Shown one piece after another: positions 8,270 through 17,307 of a DNA stretch of 64,000 nt; position 1 is the first letter of the stretch; each line of letters begins with the position of its first letter. The position numbers and the translations under genes were made by a program. The notes under the pieces are model-generated. The model did not search any database. It had not been told where the DNA came from and saw only the letters and a list, made by a program, of their open reading frames with translations. Location of the stretch: the NCBI RefSeq assembly GCF_021245985.1, contig NZ_JAJQXA010000006.1, positions 62,001 to 126,000 on the forward strand, written 5' to 3'. The DNA comes from Flavobacterium soyae (GTDB taxonomy: Bacteria > Bacteroidota > Bacteroidia > Flavobacteriales > Flavobacteriaceae).

Positions 8270-9334
8270 TTAGTTTTTATAATATTCTATTCTTCTTTCA
8301 GCGATTGCATCTGGAACTTCGTTTTTTTGATTTACATACATTTTGCAAAGAGTCCAGTTATTAGTGTTGTCAAAAGTGTAATCAAATAGTATAGAAATAA
8401 GGATTTCTTCTCCAACATCATTATCATAAGACGTCATGGCTGTAACATTTCCAAAATCATCATATTGGTACACTACCTTGTTGCTGTCTAATTCATTATG
8501 GGTATGTTTACTGTCAACAAGTTTTTCCATTTCAATTACCTTGTTGTTTTTGATTTTATAAGTTTCCTGATATAGAAACTCTTTCTTCTTATAAACGGTC
8601 ATTTTAACAAGCTGGTTTCCATCATCATAAACATAAGTAACGTTTAAAGTATTGTCGTTATAAATTTCCCGATCGTAAAATGTTTCTGTGCTGTGATCAT
8701 TATATACGTCAAACGGAATAATAATCTGCTTTTTAATAATCTGTCCTTTCGGATTGTAGAAAAATAAAGTCCTGCGGTCAAATTTTAAAGAATCTTCTTT
8801 TGGAAATTCTTCACTAATATAATCATTAAAATAGAGCTCTTCAGTAATCTTTTGATTTTCTATTTTGTACTGATATTTCATCTCTTCTTTTGAGTCGTCA
8901 TATGTATGTGTTCTGTTTGGATTCATTCCGAACAAAAAGCTGCATTGCAGTGCCATTTTCTGTTTATTAAAAAAATCAACTGAATCAATTTGAAATTTAA
9001 AAACCTGGCCTTTTTCAAATTCTTCGCTTAAGTTAGAAATTCTTTTATCAGAACGTTCAGTGATCATGCCGTATGTATTGAATTTTTTATAATATAATTC
9101 ACGATCATATTCATCAGCTGCATAATAATTGTGAAGCACGGGATTGTATTTTAAAAATAAGTCTGAACTCCAGCGTTTGTCATTAATATCTCTTAAAGCA
9201 GTTTTAATAGATTTTACTTTGCCTTTTAGTCCAGATCTTTCCCAGTCATTTTTAAAGATGTATTCAGAGCCAACTTGCGCGAAACCATAATTTATAAATA
9301 AGAAAACTAAGAGTAAAGTTTTTATTTTATTCAT
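8270..9334 (-). CDS. Secreted protein of unknown function, paralog B
   Basis: 354 residues with a signal peptide (about 1-19, ending in NYGFAQ). I do not recognise a named family. After the leader comes a conserved phrase, RSGLKGKVKSIKTALRDIN, shared with the upstream neighbour (ERGLKGKVKTIKTCFFTIE). The rest is made of repeated beta-strand pairs rich in Tyr and Asp, such as YDDGNQLVKMTVYKK and YDDFGNVTAMTSYDN, which recall YD/Rhs-like or MORN-like strand repeats. No protease, nuclease or toxin domain is visible. Its start overlaps the end of the upstream paralog by 8 bp (9327-9334), so the two form an operon. Localisation is inferred to be periplasmic or surface. Confidence 0.75.
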   Translation of the reverse strand: MNKIKTLLLVFLFINYGFAQVGSEYIFKNDWERSGLKGKVKSIKTALRDINDKRWSSDLFLKYNPVLHNYYAADEYDRELYYKKFNTYGMITERSDKRISNLSEEFEKGQVFKFQIDSVDFFNKQKMALQCSFLFGMNPNRTHTYDDSKEEMKYQYKIENQKITEELYFNDYISEEFPKEDSLKFDRRTLFFYNPKGQIIKKQIIIPFDVYNDHSTETFYDREIYNDNTLNVTYVYDDGNQLVKMTVYKKKEFLYQETYKIKNNKVIEMEKLVDSKHTHNELDSNKVVYQYDDFGNVTAMTSYDNDVGEEILISILFDYTFDNTNNWTLCKMYVNQKNEVPDAIAERRIEYYKN

Positions 9335-10358
9335 AATAAGTGATTTCTTTGGTTATTAAAGTTTCTTGTTTGGTCTGCTTTTTTCCTTTTTCAGAAAATG
9401 TGGTTGAAATATTTAATTTGATCCAGTTTCCGTTTGTATCATATTCATATTTATAAATCCTATTTTCAACGTAATTGTTTCTGTTAGTAATGGTTCTCTG
9501 GCTTATCTGACCATCTTTAAGTATGGCAGAATCGGTTTTAGACCCTTCTGCAAGAACTTGTTTTACTAAAACATTTTTAGGATCGTAATTATAATTTGCT
9601 TTGTAAGCCAGAGTTTTATAAAAACAGCTTTCTTCGATAAGATTATCTTTAAGGTCGTATTTATAGCTGTATTTAATGGGTATTTCTTTTGGGGTAATCA
9701 AAAAACTAAGGAGTTCTCCATATTTTGCTTCTTCTATAACTCTGTTTTTAGGGTCATATTTAAAATAAGAGCGGGTTCCTATCTTTTTTTTATCCATTTT
9801 AGATCCATAGAATGAATATTTTATAGCTTCTGTTTTTTTGCCTGCAGCATTATATTTATATGAGTAATAATCATTGCTGTTAAAGGGATCTTCATCTTTT
9901 TTGATTTCTTCCAAAGATATTTGGTCTTCTTTATCATTAAAAATTTTAACAAAATCTACACCAATTGCACTGGTATAAAAGGATTTTTCAAGTTTCCCTT
10001 TACTGTTATAAACTAAGCTGTCACCGCCAATTGTATCCATCGGAAAATAAGCGGGAGGATAAAGGTTTACTTTTTTTGTCAGTCTTCCTGAAGAATTAAA
10101 AGTTTCATATAAACCATAAATATTTGGGTTTAAAAGTCTTTTAATATTTTGCTGTTTTGGAGTGTTTTCGATTGTGAAAAAACAGGTTTTAATTGTTTTC
10201 ACTTTTCCTTTCAGCCCTCTTTCTTTTAATTGTGTTTTGGATTCAGGTTTTTCAATTAGAAATTCCTGAATTATTTGCGAATTTAAATGACCGCTTATGA
10301 GAAAAACTATAAGTATAATCAGTTTTTGAAAAGAACAATGTAGAGTTTTTTTTATCAT
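9327..10358 (-). CDS. Secreted protein of unknown function, paralog A
   Basis: 343 residues. The N-terminal hydrophobic stretch (LIILIVFLISGHLNS, about 13-27) is a signal peptide. It has the same plan as the overlapping downstream gene: a GLKGKVKTIKT phrase just after the leader, then Tyr-rich strand repeats (YNSKGKLEKSFYTS, YNAAGKKTEAIKYS, YDPKNRVIEEAKYG, YDLKDNLIEESCFY, YDTNGNWIKLNIST). The unit is roughly Y-[DN]-x-x-G-[NK]-x-[IL], as in RHS/YD proteins, but with no RHS core or C-terminal toxin. The pair looks like a tandem duplication followed by divergence. The function is unknown. Confidence 0.75.
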   Translation of the reverse strand: MIKKTLHCSFQKLIILIVFLISGHLNSQIIQEFLIEKPESKTQLKERGLKGKVKTIKTCFFTIENTPKQQNIKRLLNPNIYGLYETFNSSGRLTKKVNLYPPAYFPMDTIGGDSLVYNSKGKLEKSFYTSAIGVDFVKIFNDKEDQISLEEIKKDEDPFNSNDYYSYKYNAAGKKTEAIKYSFYGSKMDKKKIGTRSYFKYDPKNRVIEEAKYGELLSFLITPKEIPIKYSYKYDLKDNLIEESCFYKTLAYKANYNYDPKNVLVKQVLAEGSKTDSAILKDGQISQRTITNRNNYVENRIYKYEYDTNGNWIKLNISTTFSEKGKKQTKQETLITKEITYYE

Positions 10359-10464
10359 AAAATGAAATATGACTTTTTCAGTTGTGGATTTTTTGTGTTG
10401 GGAAAGATAGAAAATTTATTTTTCAAAAGTGATTTTTTTAAAAGATGATGAGCACATAAAAAAG

Positions 10465-10496
10465 AAAACCCGACAATGGAAATTGTCGGGTTTTTT
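10465..10496 (-). terminator. Bidirectional terminator after the small barrel gene
   Basis: AAAACCCGACAAT (10465-10477) pairs perfectly with ATTGTCGGGTTTT around a short loop, with T-runs in both directions. On the minus strand it follows the barrel gene that ends at 10561 and insulates it from the paralog operon. Confidence 0.85.
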
Positions 10497-10560
10497 ACTT
10501 TCTGCGCGAAAAAACAAAAAGTATAAAGGATTTTACTTTCTAACTTAAATCCTAATGATA

Positions 10561-11091
10561 TTATATTCCAAAGTTTTTAGAGATTCCGATGCTGAAAGTT
10601 TTTCCAAAATCAAAACCAAAACGTTCTTCTCTAGGAACTCCTTTTCCACTAAGATTATCGTAATTAATTCCTCCGATTGAGAAATTTAAGCCGAATCCTT
10701 TTTTCATGTTAATGAATAATGCAGGTGTCAACGTACTATAAATTCCTTTTGTTTTGTCAATAGTTCTTTCTTCGTATCCTACTCCAAAATCAGTGTAGAA
10801 AGAGAATAAATCAGAAAGAGGCACAGAGTAACGTGTAAAAGCACCAACACGGTATGCTTGCTCACTTTCAAAACCAGATTGTTTATAGTTCAGGATTGAA
10901 CCTTCAACTCCTAAAGTCCACTTATCAGTAAATTGATACCCTGCTTTTGGGGAAAAATCGAAACTTTCAGTTTTTATGTCTCCAATTTTTTCTGAAGAGA
11001 ACCCAATATTTCCACCAAGTAAGATTGACCCTTTTTGCGCACTCATTATTGTTGTCACTAAAAGTACAACTGCTAGTAATAATTTTTTCAT
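10561..11091 (-). CDS. Small outer-membrane beta-barrel protein (porin-like)
   Basis: 176 residues with a signal peptide (about 1-18, ending in IMSAQ). The mature part is eight or so amphipathic strands (GSILLGGNIGFSSE, KAGYQFTDKWTLGVEGSIL, RVGAFTRYSVPL, FYTDFGVGYEER, KGFGLNFSIGGINYDN) ending FSIGISKNFGI. This fits the OmpA/OmpX-like or OprF-like small barrel fold common in Bacteroidota. There is no peptidoglycan-binding domain. A structural or adhesion role is likely; no substrate can be named. Confidence 0.85.
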   Translation of the reverse strand: MKKLLLAVVLLVTTIMSAQKGSILLGGNIGFSSEKIGDIKTESFDFSPKAGYQFTDKWTLGVEGSILNYKQSGFESEQAYRVGAFTRYSVPLSDLFSFYTDFGVGYEERTIDKTKGIYSTLTPALFINMKKGFGLNFSIGGINYDNLSGKGVPREERFGFDFGKTFSIGISKNFGI

Positions 11092-11403
11092 TTTTATTTT
11101 TTTAATTAGAATGGCAAATTAAAGCAATTATTATTTGTAAGAAATAGATTAGATTAAATATTTTTAATTGAAAGTTAATTTTTACAATTTATTCTACAAT
11201 TTAAAATCATGATTTCATAAAATCTAGAATTTTATAGGTTTAATTGGTTTTTATCTTTTTATATTCTAATAATTTTTCTTTTTTGTCAAATTATGAATTT
11301 CGCAAAATCATGTTTGTATTTATTTGATATGTTTTGTTTTTAGATGAAATGTTTATTTTTTTTGCGAAAATGAGTTATATTCGCAGTACTTAAACAAAAT
11401 AAC
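11092..11403. other. 312-bp divergent AT-rich intergenic region
   Basis: No ORF or RNA gene is visible. It separates the divergent barrel and S46 peptidase genes and must hold both promoters. A perfect 12-bp palindrome, AAATCATGATTT, lies at 11204-11215, near the middle. It could be an operator, although in such AT-rich DNA it may be chance. Confidence 0.4.
11376..11383 (+). promoter_or_regulatory. -7 element TATATTCG before the S46 peptidase
   Basis: TATATTCG differs from TANNTTTG by one base. It lies 20 nt before the ATG at 11404, predicting a leader of about 15 nt. A TTTA at 11352-11355, with a spacer of 20, could be a weak -33 box. Confidence 0.5.
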
Positions 11404-13548
11404 ATGAAAAAAATAGTTTTATTCTTGACCATGTGCCTTATGGCTTTTCCTGTAAGAGCTGATGAGGGAATGTGGTTCTTGATGTTTATCGAAAGATTGA
11501 ACCATAGAGATATGGAGAAAATGGGCTTGCAATTAACAGCCGAAGAAATTTACAGTATTAACCATCATAGTTTAAAAGATGCAATTGTGCAGTTTAATGG
11601 TGGTTGTACAGCTGAAATTGTTTCTAAAAGCGGATTGGTTTTAACAAACCATCATTGCGGGTATAATGCGATTGCAGAACTTTCTACTGCAGAACAAAAC
11701 TATTTGAAAGATGGTTTTTGGGCAAAAGAAAAAAGTGCCGAAATGAAACCTAAATCTTTATACGTTCGTTTCTTTGTTCGTATGGATGATGTTTCTAAAA
11801 GAATTTTATCTAAAGTAAATGATACTATGACGGAGACTGAAAGAAACAAAATTATTCAGCAAGAGATTAGTTTAATTGAAAAAGAAAATAGTGAAAACGG
11901 AAAGTATACAGTTTCTGTTCGTCCTTTCTTTCAAGGAAATGAATATTACTATTTTGTTTACCAAGATTACACAGATGTTCGTTTAGTAGGAACTCCACCA
12001 GAAAGTGTTGGTAAATTTGGAGGAGACACTGACAACTGGGAGTGGCCTCGTCAAACTGGAGATTTCTCTATGTTTAGAGTGTATGCTGATAAAGACGGAA
12101 ATCCTGCAGCTTACTCAAAAGATAATGTGCCTTTACAGCCAAAACACTATTTGCCTGTAAGTATTAAAGGTGTAAAAGAAAATGATTTTGCCATGATTTT
12201 AGGTTATCCTGGAAGAACAAATCGCTGGATGCCGGCGGGAGGAATTGAGCAGAATATAAAATATGCTTACCCTGCATGGGTTGAAGGTGCTAAGACCGGA
12301 ATGGATGTAATGAAAAAGTATATGGATACAGATGCAACAGTTCGTTTGAAATATGCATCTAAATATGCTTCGACAGCAAACTACTGGAAAAACCGTCAAG
12401 GAATGATCGATGCTTTAACAAAAGCAGGAACGGTAGACACTAAATCAGAGCAGGAAGATAAATTTTATGAGTGGGCAAGTAAACCGGCTAATAAAGATAA
12501 GTATGAAAATGTAATTCCTACTATTAACGATTATTACAGAGAAACAAACTTAAAAGCACGTCACGATAATTACTTGACACAGCTTTTACGTACTTCCAGC
12601 TATGCTGCAGGCCCGGCAAATTTAGGAAATGAGCTGATTGTTTACTATAAAGAAAATGAAGCAAAAAGAGCAGAGATGTTACCGAAGATCAACACAATGA
12701 TTGAAAATATCTACGGTAATTTTTATGCTCCGCTTGAAAAAGATGTATTGACAGCGCAATTAAATTTATATGCTTCTAAAGCTGCTGAATATGGACTTGC
12801 TCCAGAAATTGCTAAAATGAAAACTGCCAATAATGGTGACTTTACTGCTGATGTGGCAAAAGCTACAGAAATTAGTTATTTTACAACTAAGGAAAAAGTA
12901 TTAGCTTTTATGGCTGATCCAAAACCATTGGCAATTGTTCACGATCCTTTGTATATTATTTCAAATGATTTATTGACAAAATCACGTGCTAAAACAGATG
13001 ACCAAAAGAAAGCTGATGATGGTTTTGCAATAGCTTACCGCGAACTTGTTGAAGGTTTAAGAGAATCAAAATTAAACGCAATTAAATATCCTGATGCTAA
13101 CTCTACTTTGAGATTAACTTACGGAAAAGTTCGTGCGTTACCTGCAGATCCTCGTAATGATGCTGCAATCAATAATTATACTACTATGGAAAGCATGGTG
13201 AAAAAGTATAAAGCAGGAGATCAGGAATTTGATTTACCAGCTCGTTTGTTAGAATTAAACAAAGCAAAAGATTTTGGTCAATATGCTGATAAAGCAGGTT
13301 ACATGCCGGTAAACTTTTTAACTGATAATGATATTACTGGAGGAAATTCAGGTTCGCCGGTTTTAAATGGAAAAGGAGAATTAATTGGAATTGCTTTTGA
13401 TGGAAACATTGAAGCAATGGCCGGAGACGTAATTTTTGATCCTAAACTACAAAGAACTATTAACGTTGATATTCGTTATGTGCTTTGGATTATTGACAAA
13501 TACGCTGGAGCTAAAAATATTATTGACGAATTGACGATTACGAAATAA
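11404..13548 (+). CDS. S46 family dipeptidyl peptidase, DPP7-like
   Basis: 714 residues with a signal peptide (about 1-19, ending in VRAD), so it is periplasmic or outer-membrane associated. S46 enzymes cut dipeptides from the N-termini of oligopeptides. The trypsin-like triad is visible: His in LTNHHCGY (about 83-84), Asp in RQTGDFSMFRVY (about 220) and Ser649 in GGNSGSPV. In the family, the residue 18 positions after the Ser separates DPP7 (Gly, hydrophobic P1) from DPP11 (Arg, acidic P1). Here it is Gly667 (AFDGN), so a DPP7-type hydrophobic preference is inferred. The N-terminal Gly-Met-Trp binding motif (EGMW) is also present. The length is normal, and it is monocistronic with its own terminator. 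Confidence 0.93.
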   Translation: MKKIVLFLTMCLMAFPVRADEGMWFLMFIERLNHRDMEKMGLQLTAEEIYSINHHSLKDAIVQFNGGCTAEIVSKSGLVLTNHHCGYNAIAELSTAEQNYLKDGFWAKEKSAEMKPKSLYVRFFVRMDDVSKRILSKVNDTMTETERNKIIQQEISLIEKENSENGKYTVSVRPFFQGNEYYYFVYQDYTDVRLVGTPPESVGKFGGDTDNWEWPRQTGDFSMFRVYADKDGNPAAYSKDNVPLQPKHYLPVSIKGVKENDFAMILGYPGRTNRWMPAGGIEQNIKYAYPAWVEGAKTGMDVMKKYMDTDATVRLKYASKYASTANYWKNRQGMIDALTKAGTVDTKSEQEDKFYEWASKPANKDKYENVIPTINDYYRETNLKARHDNYLTQLLRTSSYAAGPANLGNELIVYYKENEAKRAEMLPKINTMIENIYGNFYAPLEKDVLTAQLNLYASKAAEYGLAPEIAKMKTANNGDFTADVAKATEISYFTTKEKVLAFMADPKPLAIVHDPLYIISNDLLTKSRAKTDDQKKADDGFAIAYRELVEGLRESKLNAIKYPDANSTLRLTYGKVRALPADPRNDAAINNYTTMESMVKKYKAGDQEFDLPARLLELNKAKDFGQYADKAGYMPVNFLTDNDITGGNSGSPVLNGKGELIGIAFDGNIEAMAGDVIFDPKLQRTINVDIRYVLWIIDKYAGAKNIIDELTITK

Positions 13549-13571
13549 TTGCAATTTTTATTATAAAACTT

Positions 13572-13607
13572 AAGCCCGACGGATTTTAAATCTATCGGGC
13601 TTTTTTT
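13572..13607 (+). terminator. Intrinsic terminator after the S46 peptidase
   Basis: AAGCCCGA (13572-13579) pairs with TCGGGCTT (13595-13602) and is followed by a run of T. An inner GAT/ATC pair extends the stem. Confidence 0.85.
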
Positions 13608-13737
13608 CTAATTTATTGCTTCAAACCAAATAACACATTTTATATTTCCTTATTTTTGAAAAATAATTATTGGAGTTTTATTAGTTATTGGCTTTTTCGA
13701 TTAACCAATTAAACAGTTTAACGATTAAACATTTTAA

Positions 13738-15093
13738 ATGAAAACACATTTCATCGCGATAGGCGGAAGCGCTATGCACAACTTAGCATTAGCATTGCAT
13801 AATAAAGGATATCAGGTTACAGGGAGTGATGATGCTATTTTTGAGCCTTCAAAATCAAGATTAGAGAAAAAAGGAATTCTTCCTGCTGAACTGGGTTGGT
13901 TTCCTGAAAAAATTACTGCCGATATTGATGCTATAATTCTTGGAATGCATGCAAAAGCGGATAACCCTGAATTGTTGAAAGCGCAGGAATTGGGACTTAA
14001 AATTTATTCGTATCCGGAATTTTTATACGAACAATCTAAAAATAAAACCCGTGTTGTAATTGGCGGTTCGCACGGAAAAACAACCATTACTTCGATGATT
14101 TTGCACGTAATGCATTATCATAATATTGAAGTTGATTATATGGTTGGTGCACAATTGGAGGGTTTTGATACGATGGTGCATCTTACCGAAGAAAATGATT
14201 TTATGGTTTTAGAAGGTGATGAATATTTATCTTCCCCAATAGACCGTCGTCCGAAGTTTCATTTGTACCAACCCAATATTGCTTTGATTTCTGGAATTGC
14301 GTGGGATCATATTAACGTGTTTCCAACATATGAAAATTATGTAGAGCAATTTGAAATCTTTATTTCGAAAATTACAAATGGAGGGATTTTAGTTTATAAC
14401 GAAAATGACCCGGAAGTTAAACGTGTTTCTGAAGCTGCAACAAATCCAATTCGTAAATTACCGTATCACACTCCTGAATATACGGTTAGTGATGGTGTAA
14501 CATTATTAAAAACACCAGAAGGCGATATGCCAATTGAAGTTTTTGGAGCGCATAATTTAAATAATCTTGCCGGAGCAAAATGGATCTGCCAAAATATGGG
14601 TGTTGACGAAGCTGATTTTTATGAAGCAATTGCCAGTTTTAAAGGTGCATCTAAACGTTTAGAAAAAATTGCCGAAGGAAAAGGAAAAGTTGCTTACAAA
14701 GATTTTGCACATTCACCAAGTAAAGTGGCTGCAACAACAAAAGCAGTAAAAGAACAATATCCAAACAGAACTTTAGTAGCATGTTTAGAATTACATACCT
14801 ACAGCAGTTTAAATGCTGAATTTTTAAAAGAGTATGAGGGGGCCTTAGAATATGCTGATGTTGCGGTAGTTTTTTATTCTCCGGATGCTGTAAAAATTAA
14901 ACAGTTAGAAGAAGTTACATACGAGCAAATTGCTTCTGCTTTTAATAGAGAAGATTTAATTATCTATACAAACCCAGCTGAGTTTAAAGAATATTTATTC
15001 AATTTGAACTTAGATAATTCAGCACTTTTATTAATGAGTTCAGGAAATTACGGAGGTTTGAATTTTGATGAAGTAAAACAATTGATTAATTAG
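13738..15093 (+). CDS. mpl: UDP-N-acetylmuramate:tripeptide ligase (murein recycling)
   Basis: 451 residues of the Mur ligase family. Mpl joins L-Ala-gamma-D-Glu-meso-DAP recovered from old peptidoglycan to UDP-MurNAc. The N-terminal Rossmann motif HFIAIGGSAMHNLALAL (about 4-20) is typical of Mpl/MurC. The ATP P-loop GSHGKTT is at 110-116. The acidic motif LEGDEYLSSP near 158-167 is an Mpl signature, and the C-terminal domain has FAHSPSK near 325 and a Ser-Ser-Gly-Asn-Tyr-Gly-Gly end. MurC would carry a different acidic motif, so I prefer Mpl. It stands alone and ends at a strong terminator. Confidence 0.93.
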   Translation: MKTHFIAIGGSAMHNLALALHNKGYQVTGSDDAIFEPSKSRLEKKGILPAELGWFPEKITADIDAIILGMHAKADNPELLKAQELGLKIYSYPEFLYEQSKNKTRVVIGGSHGKTTITSMILHVMHYHNIEVDYMVGAQLEGFDTMVHLTEENDFMVLEGDEYLSSPIDRRPKFHLYQPNIALISGIAWDHINVFPTYENYVEQFEIFISKITNGGILVYNENDPEVKRVSEAATNPIRKLPYHTPEYTVSDGVTLLKTPEGDMPIEVFGAHNLNNLAGAKWICQNMGVDEADFYEAIASFKGASKRLEKIAEGKGKVAYKDFAHSPSKVAATTKAVKEQYPNRTLVACLELHTYSSLNAEFLKEYEGALEYADVAVVFYSPDAVKIKQLEEVTYEQIASAFNREDLIIYTNPAEFKEYLFNLNLDNSALLLMSSGNYGGLNFDEVKQLIN

Positions 15094-15126
15094 GAGGAAA
15101 TTGGTCAATTTGAAAATTAGATAATT

Positions 15127-15157
15127 GCCGGCTGTTTTTACAGCTGGCTTTTTTTTT
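15127..15157 (+). terminator. Intrinsic terminator after mpl
   Basis: GCC-GCTGT (15127-15135) pairs with ACAGC-GGC (15140-15148) around a T loop with one mismatch, followed by nine Ts. It sits in a convergent gap. Confidence 0.82.
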
Positions 15158-15186
15158 GACTTTTAGATTTTTAGATTTTGGAATTT

Positions 15187-15819
15187 CTAATTTGGAATTT
15201 CTTTTGAATATTTAAAATGCCCAACAATTTTATATTCAAATAAACAATCTTGAAGAACTTGGCCATTACCAACATTGTGAACAATCAAGTTTCGTTTTCC
15301 GTCTTTTGATTTTTTGTTGGTTACTATTCCTATATGAGGCAGTTTGTCATTAATCATCCATGTTACAATTTCGCCTGTTTTATAATCGTTTGAATTTTGA
15401 GTTACAGGTAGTTTTGTTCCTTTTCTTTCAAAAAATATTTCAAGGTTTGGCACTCTTCTGTGATCAATATTAGTATCTGTTTTAGTCATTCCCCAATTTT
15501 TTAAATTCGGATATGTATCAAAGTTTTCTATCATATCTTCATGAACTTCTTTTTGAAGATCAATTCCTAATTTTCGATAAGAGCGAATAATAACATCCGT
15601 ACAAACACCTTTTTTTGCCGGAACATCTCCGTTAGGATATTGAATTGAAAAATAAGCAGGATCATAATCTATCGATGGATCAATAATTGAAATCGCAGCT
15701 TGAGATAATCTCTCTGCAAAACTATTTGCCTGATTTTCATTGCTTGCAATTTTTGCTATTTCCTTCTTTTGACAGGATATAAAAAGAAATAGAAGGAAAG
15801 AAATACATAAAATTTTCAT
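15187..15819 (-). CDS. DUF1287 lipoprotein, NlpC/P60-like fold
   Basis: 210 residues with a lipobox (LFISC, Cys about 16), so a predicted envelope lipoprotein. The body matches DUF1287: CTDVIIRSYRKLGIDLQKEVHEDM near 72-95 with a candidate catalytic Cys in KKGVCTD, His in HIGIV near 167, and a second His in VHNVGNG near 185. DUF1287 proteins belong to the Cys-His (NlpC/P60-like) hydrolase superfamily and may act on peptidoglycan peptides or amide bonds, but no substrate is established. It is convergent with mpl; pairing a putative murein hydrolase with a murein recycling gene may be coincidence. Confidence 0.85.
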   Translation of the reverse strand: MKILCISFLLFLFISCQKKEIAKIASNENQANSFAERLSQAAISIIDPSIDYDPAYFSIQYPNGDVPAKKGVCTDVIIRSYRKLGIDLQKEVHEDMIENFDTYPNLKNWGMTKTDTNIDHRRVPNLEIFFERKGTKLPVTQNSNDYKTGEIVTWMINDKLPHIGIVTNKKSKDGKRNLIVHNVGNGQVLQDCLFEYKIVGHFKYSKEIPN

Positions 15820-15898
15820 TTCGAGATAGGTTAGTTTTTAAAGTTAAACAAATTTGGAAATGATTCAATTTTTTGAAAGATTTTTCTTCTTTTTAGTA

Positions 15899-15906
15899 TA
15901 TATTCG
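15899..15906 (+). promoter_or_regulatory. -7 element TATATTCG before radC
   Basis: TATATTCG (one base off TANNTTTG) lies 19 nt before the ATG at 15926. TTTTG at 15871-15875, with a 23-nt spacer, could be the -33 box. The position excludes the longer frame that opens at TTG 15854. Confidence 0.5.
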
Positions 15907-15925
15907 CCTCTTAAAATACATTATT

Positions 15926-16615
15926 ATGGAAGGGAGTCATTTTGCTATAAAAAATTGGTCAGAAGATGATAAGCCTCGGGAAAAATTAATGCTAAAAGGA
16001 AAAGATGCGTTAAGTGATGCTGAATTAATGGCTATTTTAATAGGATCTGGCAGTCGCAATGAATCTGCTGTTGCATTAAGTCAACGGATTTTAGCCAATG
16101 CAGGAAATCTAAATTCTTTAGGAAAAGTATCTATTTCTCAATTAATGCAATTTAAAGGTATTGGCGAAGCAAAAGCAATTACGATTATTGCAGCTTTAGA
16201 ATTAGGGCGAAGAAGAAGAGTAGAGGATACAGTTGAATTATCCAAAATTATCTCAAGTAAAAATGCTTTCGAAATTATGCAGCCCATTATAGGTGAATTG
16301 TCTCATGAAGAATTTTGGGTACTTTTTCTGAATAATTCGAATAAAGTTATTTCTAAATCTCAATTAAGCAAAGGAGGAATCGCTGGAACAGTTGTAGATA
16401 TACGATTAGTTTTTAAATTAGCATTAGAAAATGGCGCTACAGGTTTGATTTTGTGTCATAATCATCCTTCTGGGAATTTGAAACCAAGTGATGCAGATAA
16501 ACAAATTACAAAGAAAATAAAAACAGCAGGAGAGATTCTAGATGTTAAAATTTTAGATCATTTGATTATTACTGAAACAAAATATTATAGTTTTGTAGAT
16601 GAAGGAATTTTTTAA
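15926..16615 (+). CDS. radC: RadC-family JAB/MPN protein
   Basis: 229 residues from the ATG at 15926. An upstream TTG at 15854 would add 24 hydrophobic residues and read through the promoter, so it is rejected. The N-terminal UPF0758 region has KPREKLMLKG and helix-hairpin-helix MQFKGIGEAKA (about 74-84). The C-terminal MPN/JAMM metal site is intact: Glu in LSHEEF near 128, His178, His180 in HNHPSGN and an Asp at 189-191. RadC is labelled a DNA repair protein on old genetic evidence that was later questioned; JAMM domains are usually zinc isopeptidases, so the true activity is open. It is followed 3 nt later by the HAD gene, forming an operon. Confidence 0.92.
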   Translation: MEGSHFAIKNWSEDDKPREKLMLKGKDALSDAELMAILIGSGSRNESAVALSQRILANAGNLNSLGKVSISQLMQFKGIGEAKAITIIAALELGRRRRVEDTVELSKIISSKNAFEIMQPIIGELSHEEFWVLFLNNSNKVISKSQLSKGGIAGTVVDIRLVFKLALENGATGLILCHNHPSGNLKPSDADKQITKKIKTAGEILDVKILDHLIITETKYYSFVDEGIF

Positions 16616-16618
16616 TTT

Positions 16619-17305
16619 ATGAATACCAACATTACAGACATTTTTTTTGATTTAGATCACACACTTTGGGATTTTGATAAAAATTCAGAAATGGCATTTG
16701 ACCGTATTTTTAAAAATAACTTCGGAGAGATAAAAATTGAAGATTTTATTAAAAAATATGTTCCTATAAATCAGGAATGCTGGAGGTTATACCAAAACGA
16801 TGAAATTACGCATCAGGAATTACGTTATAACCGGTTAAAATATTCTTTTGATGCTTTAAATTATTCCATTTCCGATGAAAACATAGATCAAATTGCTAAC
16901 GATTATATTGAGTTTTTGACCGATAATAATTATCTTTTTGATGGAGCAATTGAAGTTCTGGAATATCTTAAACCAAAATATAAATTGCATATCATTACAA
17001 ACGGTTTTGCCCATGTTCAAACCAAGAAAATTAATAATGCTTCACTAGGAGGTTATTTCAGTACAATTACAAATTCTGAATTAGCAGGGGTTAAAAAGCC
17101 AAATAGTATTATCTTTGACTATGCTGTTAATCTGGCCCAGGCTTCAAAAGAAAGCAGCATTATGATTGGAGATGATTTTGATGCAGATGTTAATGGTGCT
17201 TTAAACGCTGGTCTCGATGCAATTTTCTTCAATGTTAGAAATATTGATGTGCCTAAAAATTTAAAACAAATTAATCATTTACTTGAACTAAAAAAATATT
17301 TATAA
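16619..17305 (+). CDS. HAD-superfamily hydrolase, YjjG type
   Basis: 228 residues. A cytoplasmic Mg-dependent phosphatase, probably acting on nucleoside monophosphates or similar small substrates as YjjG does. All four HAD motifs are present: I DLDHT at 11-15 (nucleophile Asp11, Asp13), II TNGF near 127, III Lys in GVKKPNS near 160, IV IGDDFDADVNGA near 182-193. A helical cap lies between motifs I and II. It is tightly linked to radC and to the secreted protein that follows. The exact substrate is not decidable. Confidence 0.9.
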   Translation: MNTNITDIFFDLDHTLWDFDKNSEMAFDRIFKNNFGEIKIEDFIKKYVPINQECWRLYQNDEITHQELRYNRLKYSFDALNYSISDENIDQIANDYIEFLTDNNYLFDGAIEVLEYLKPKYKLHIITNGFAHVQTKKINNASLGGYFSTITNSELAGVKKPNSIIFDYAVNLAQASKESSIMIGDDFDADVNGALNAGLDAIFFNVRNIDVPKNLKQINHLLELKKYL

Positions 17306-17307
17306 TT

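Noticed and set aside
8270..10358. RHS toxin or polymorphic toxin pair
   Set aside because: No RHS core repeat, no PxxxxDPxGL boundary motif and no toxin or immunity gene.
15854..15925. Upstream TTG extension of radC, which would look like a membrane anchor
   Set aside because: It covers a -7 promoter element; RadC proteins do not carry a membrane anchor.
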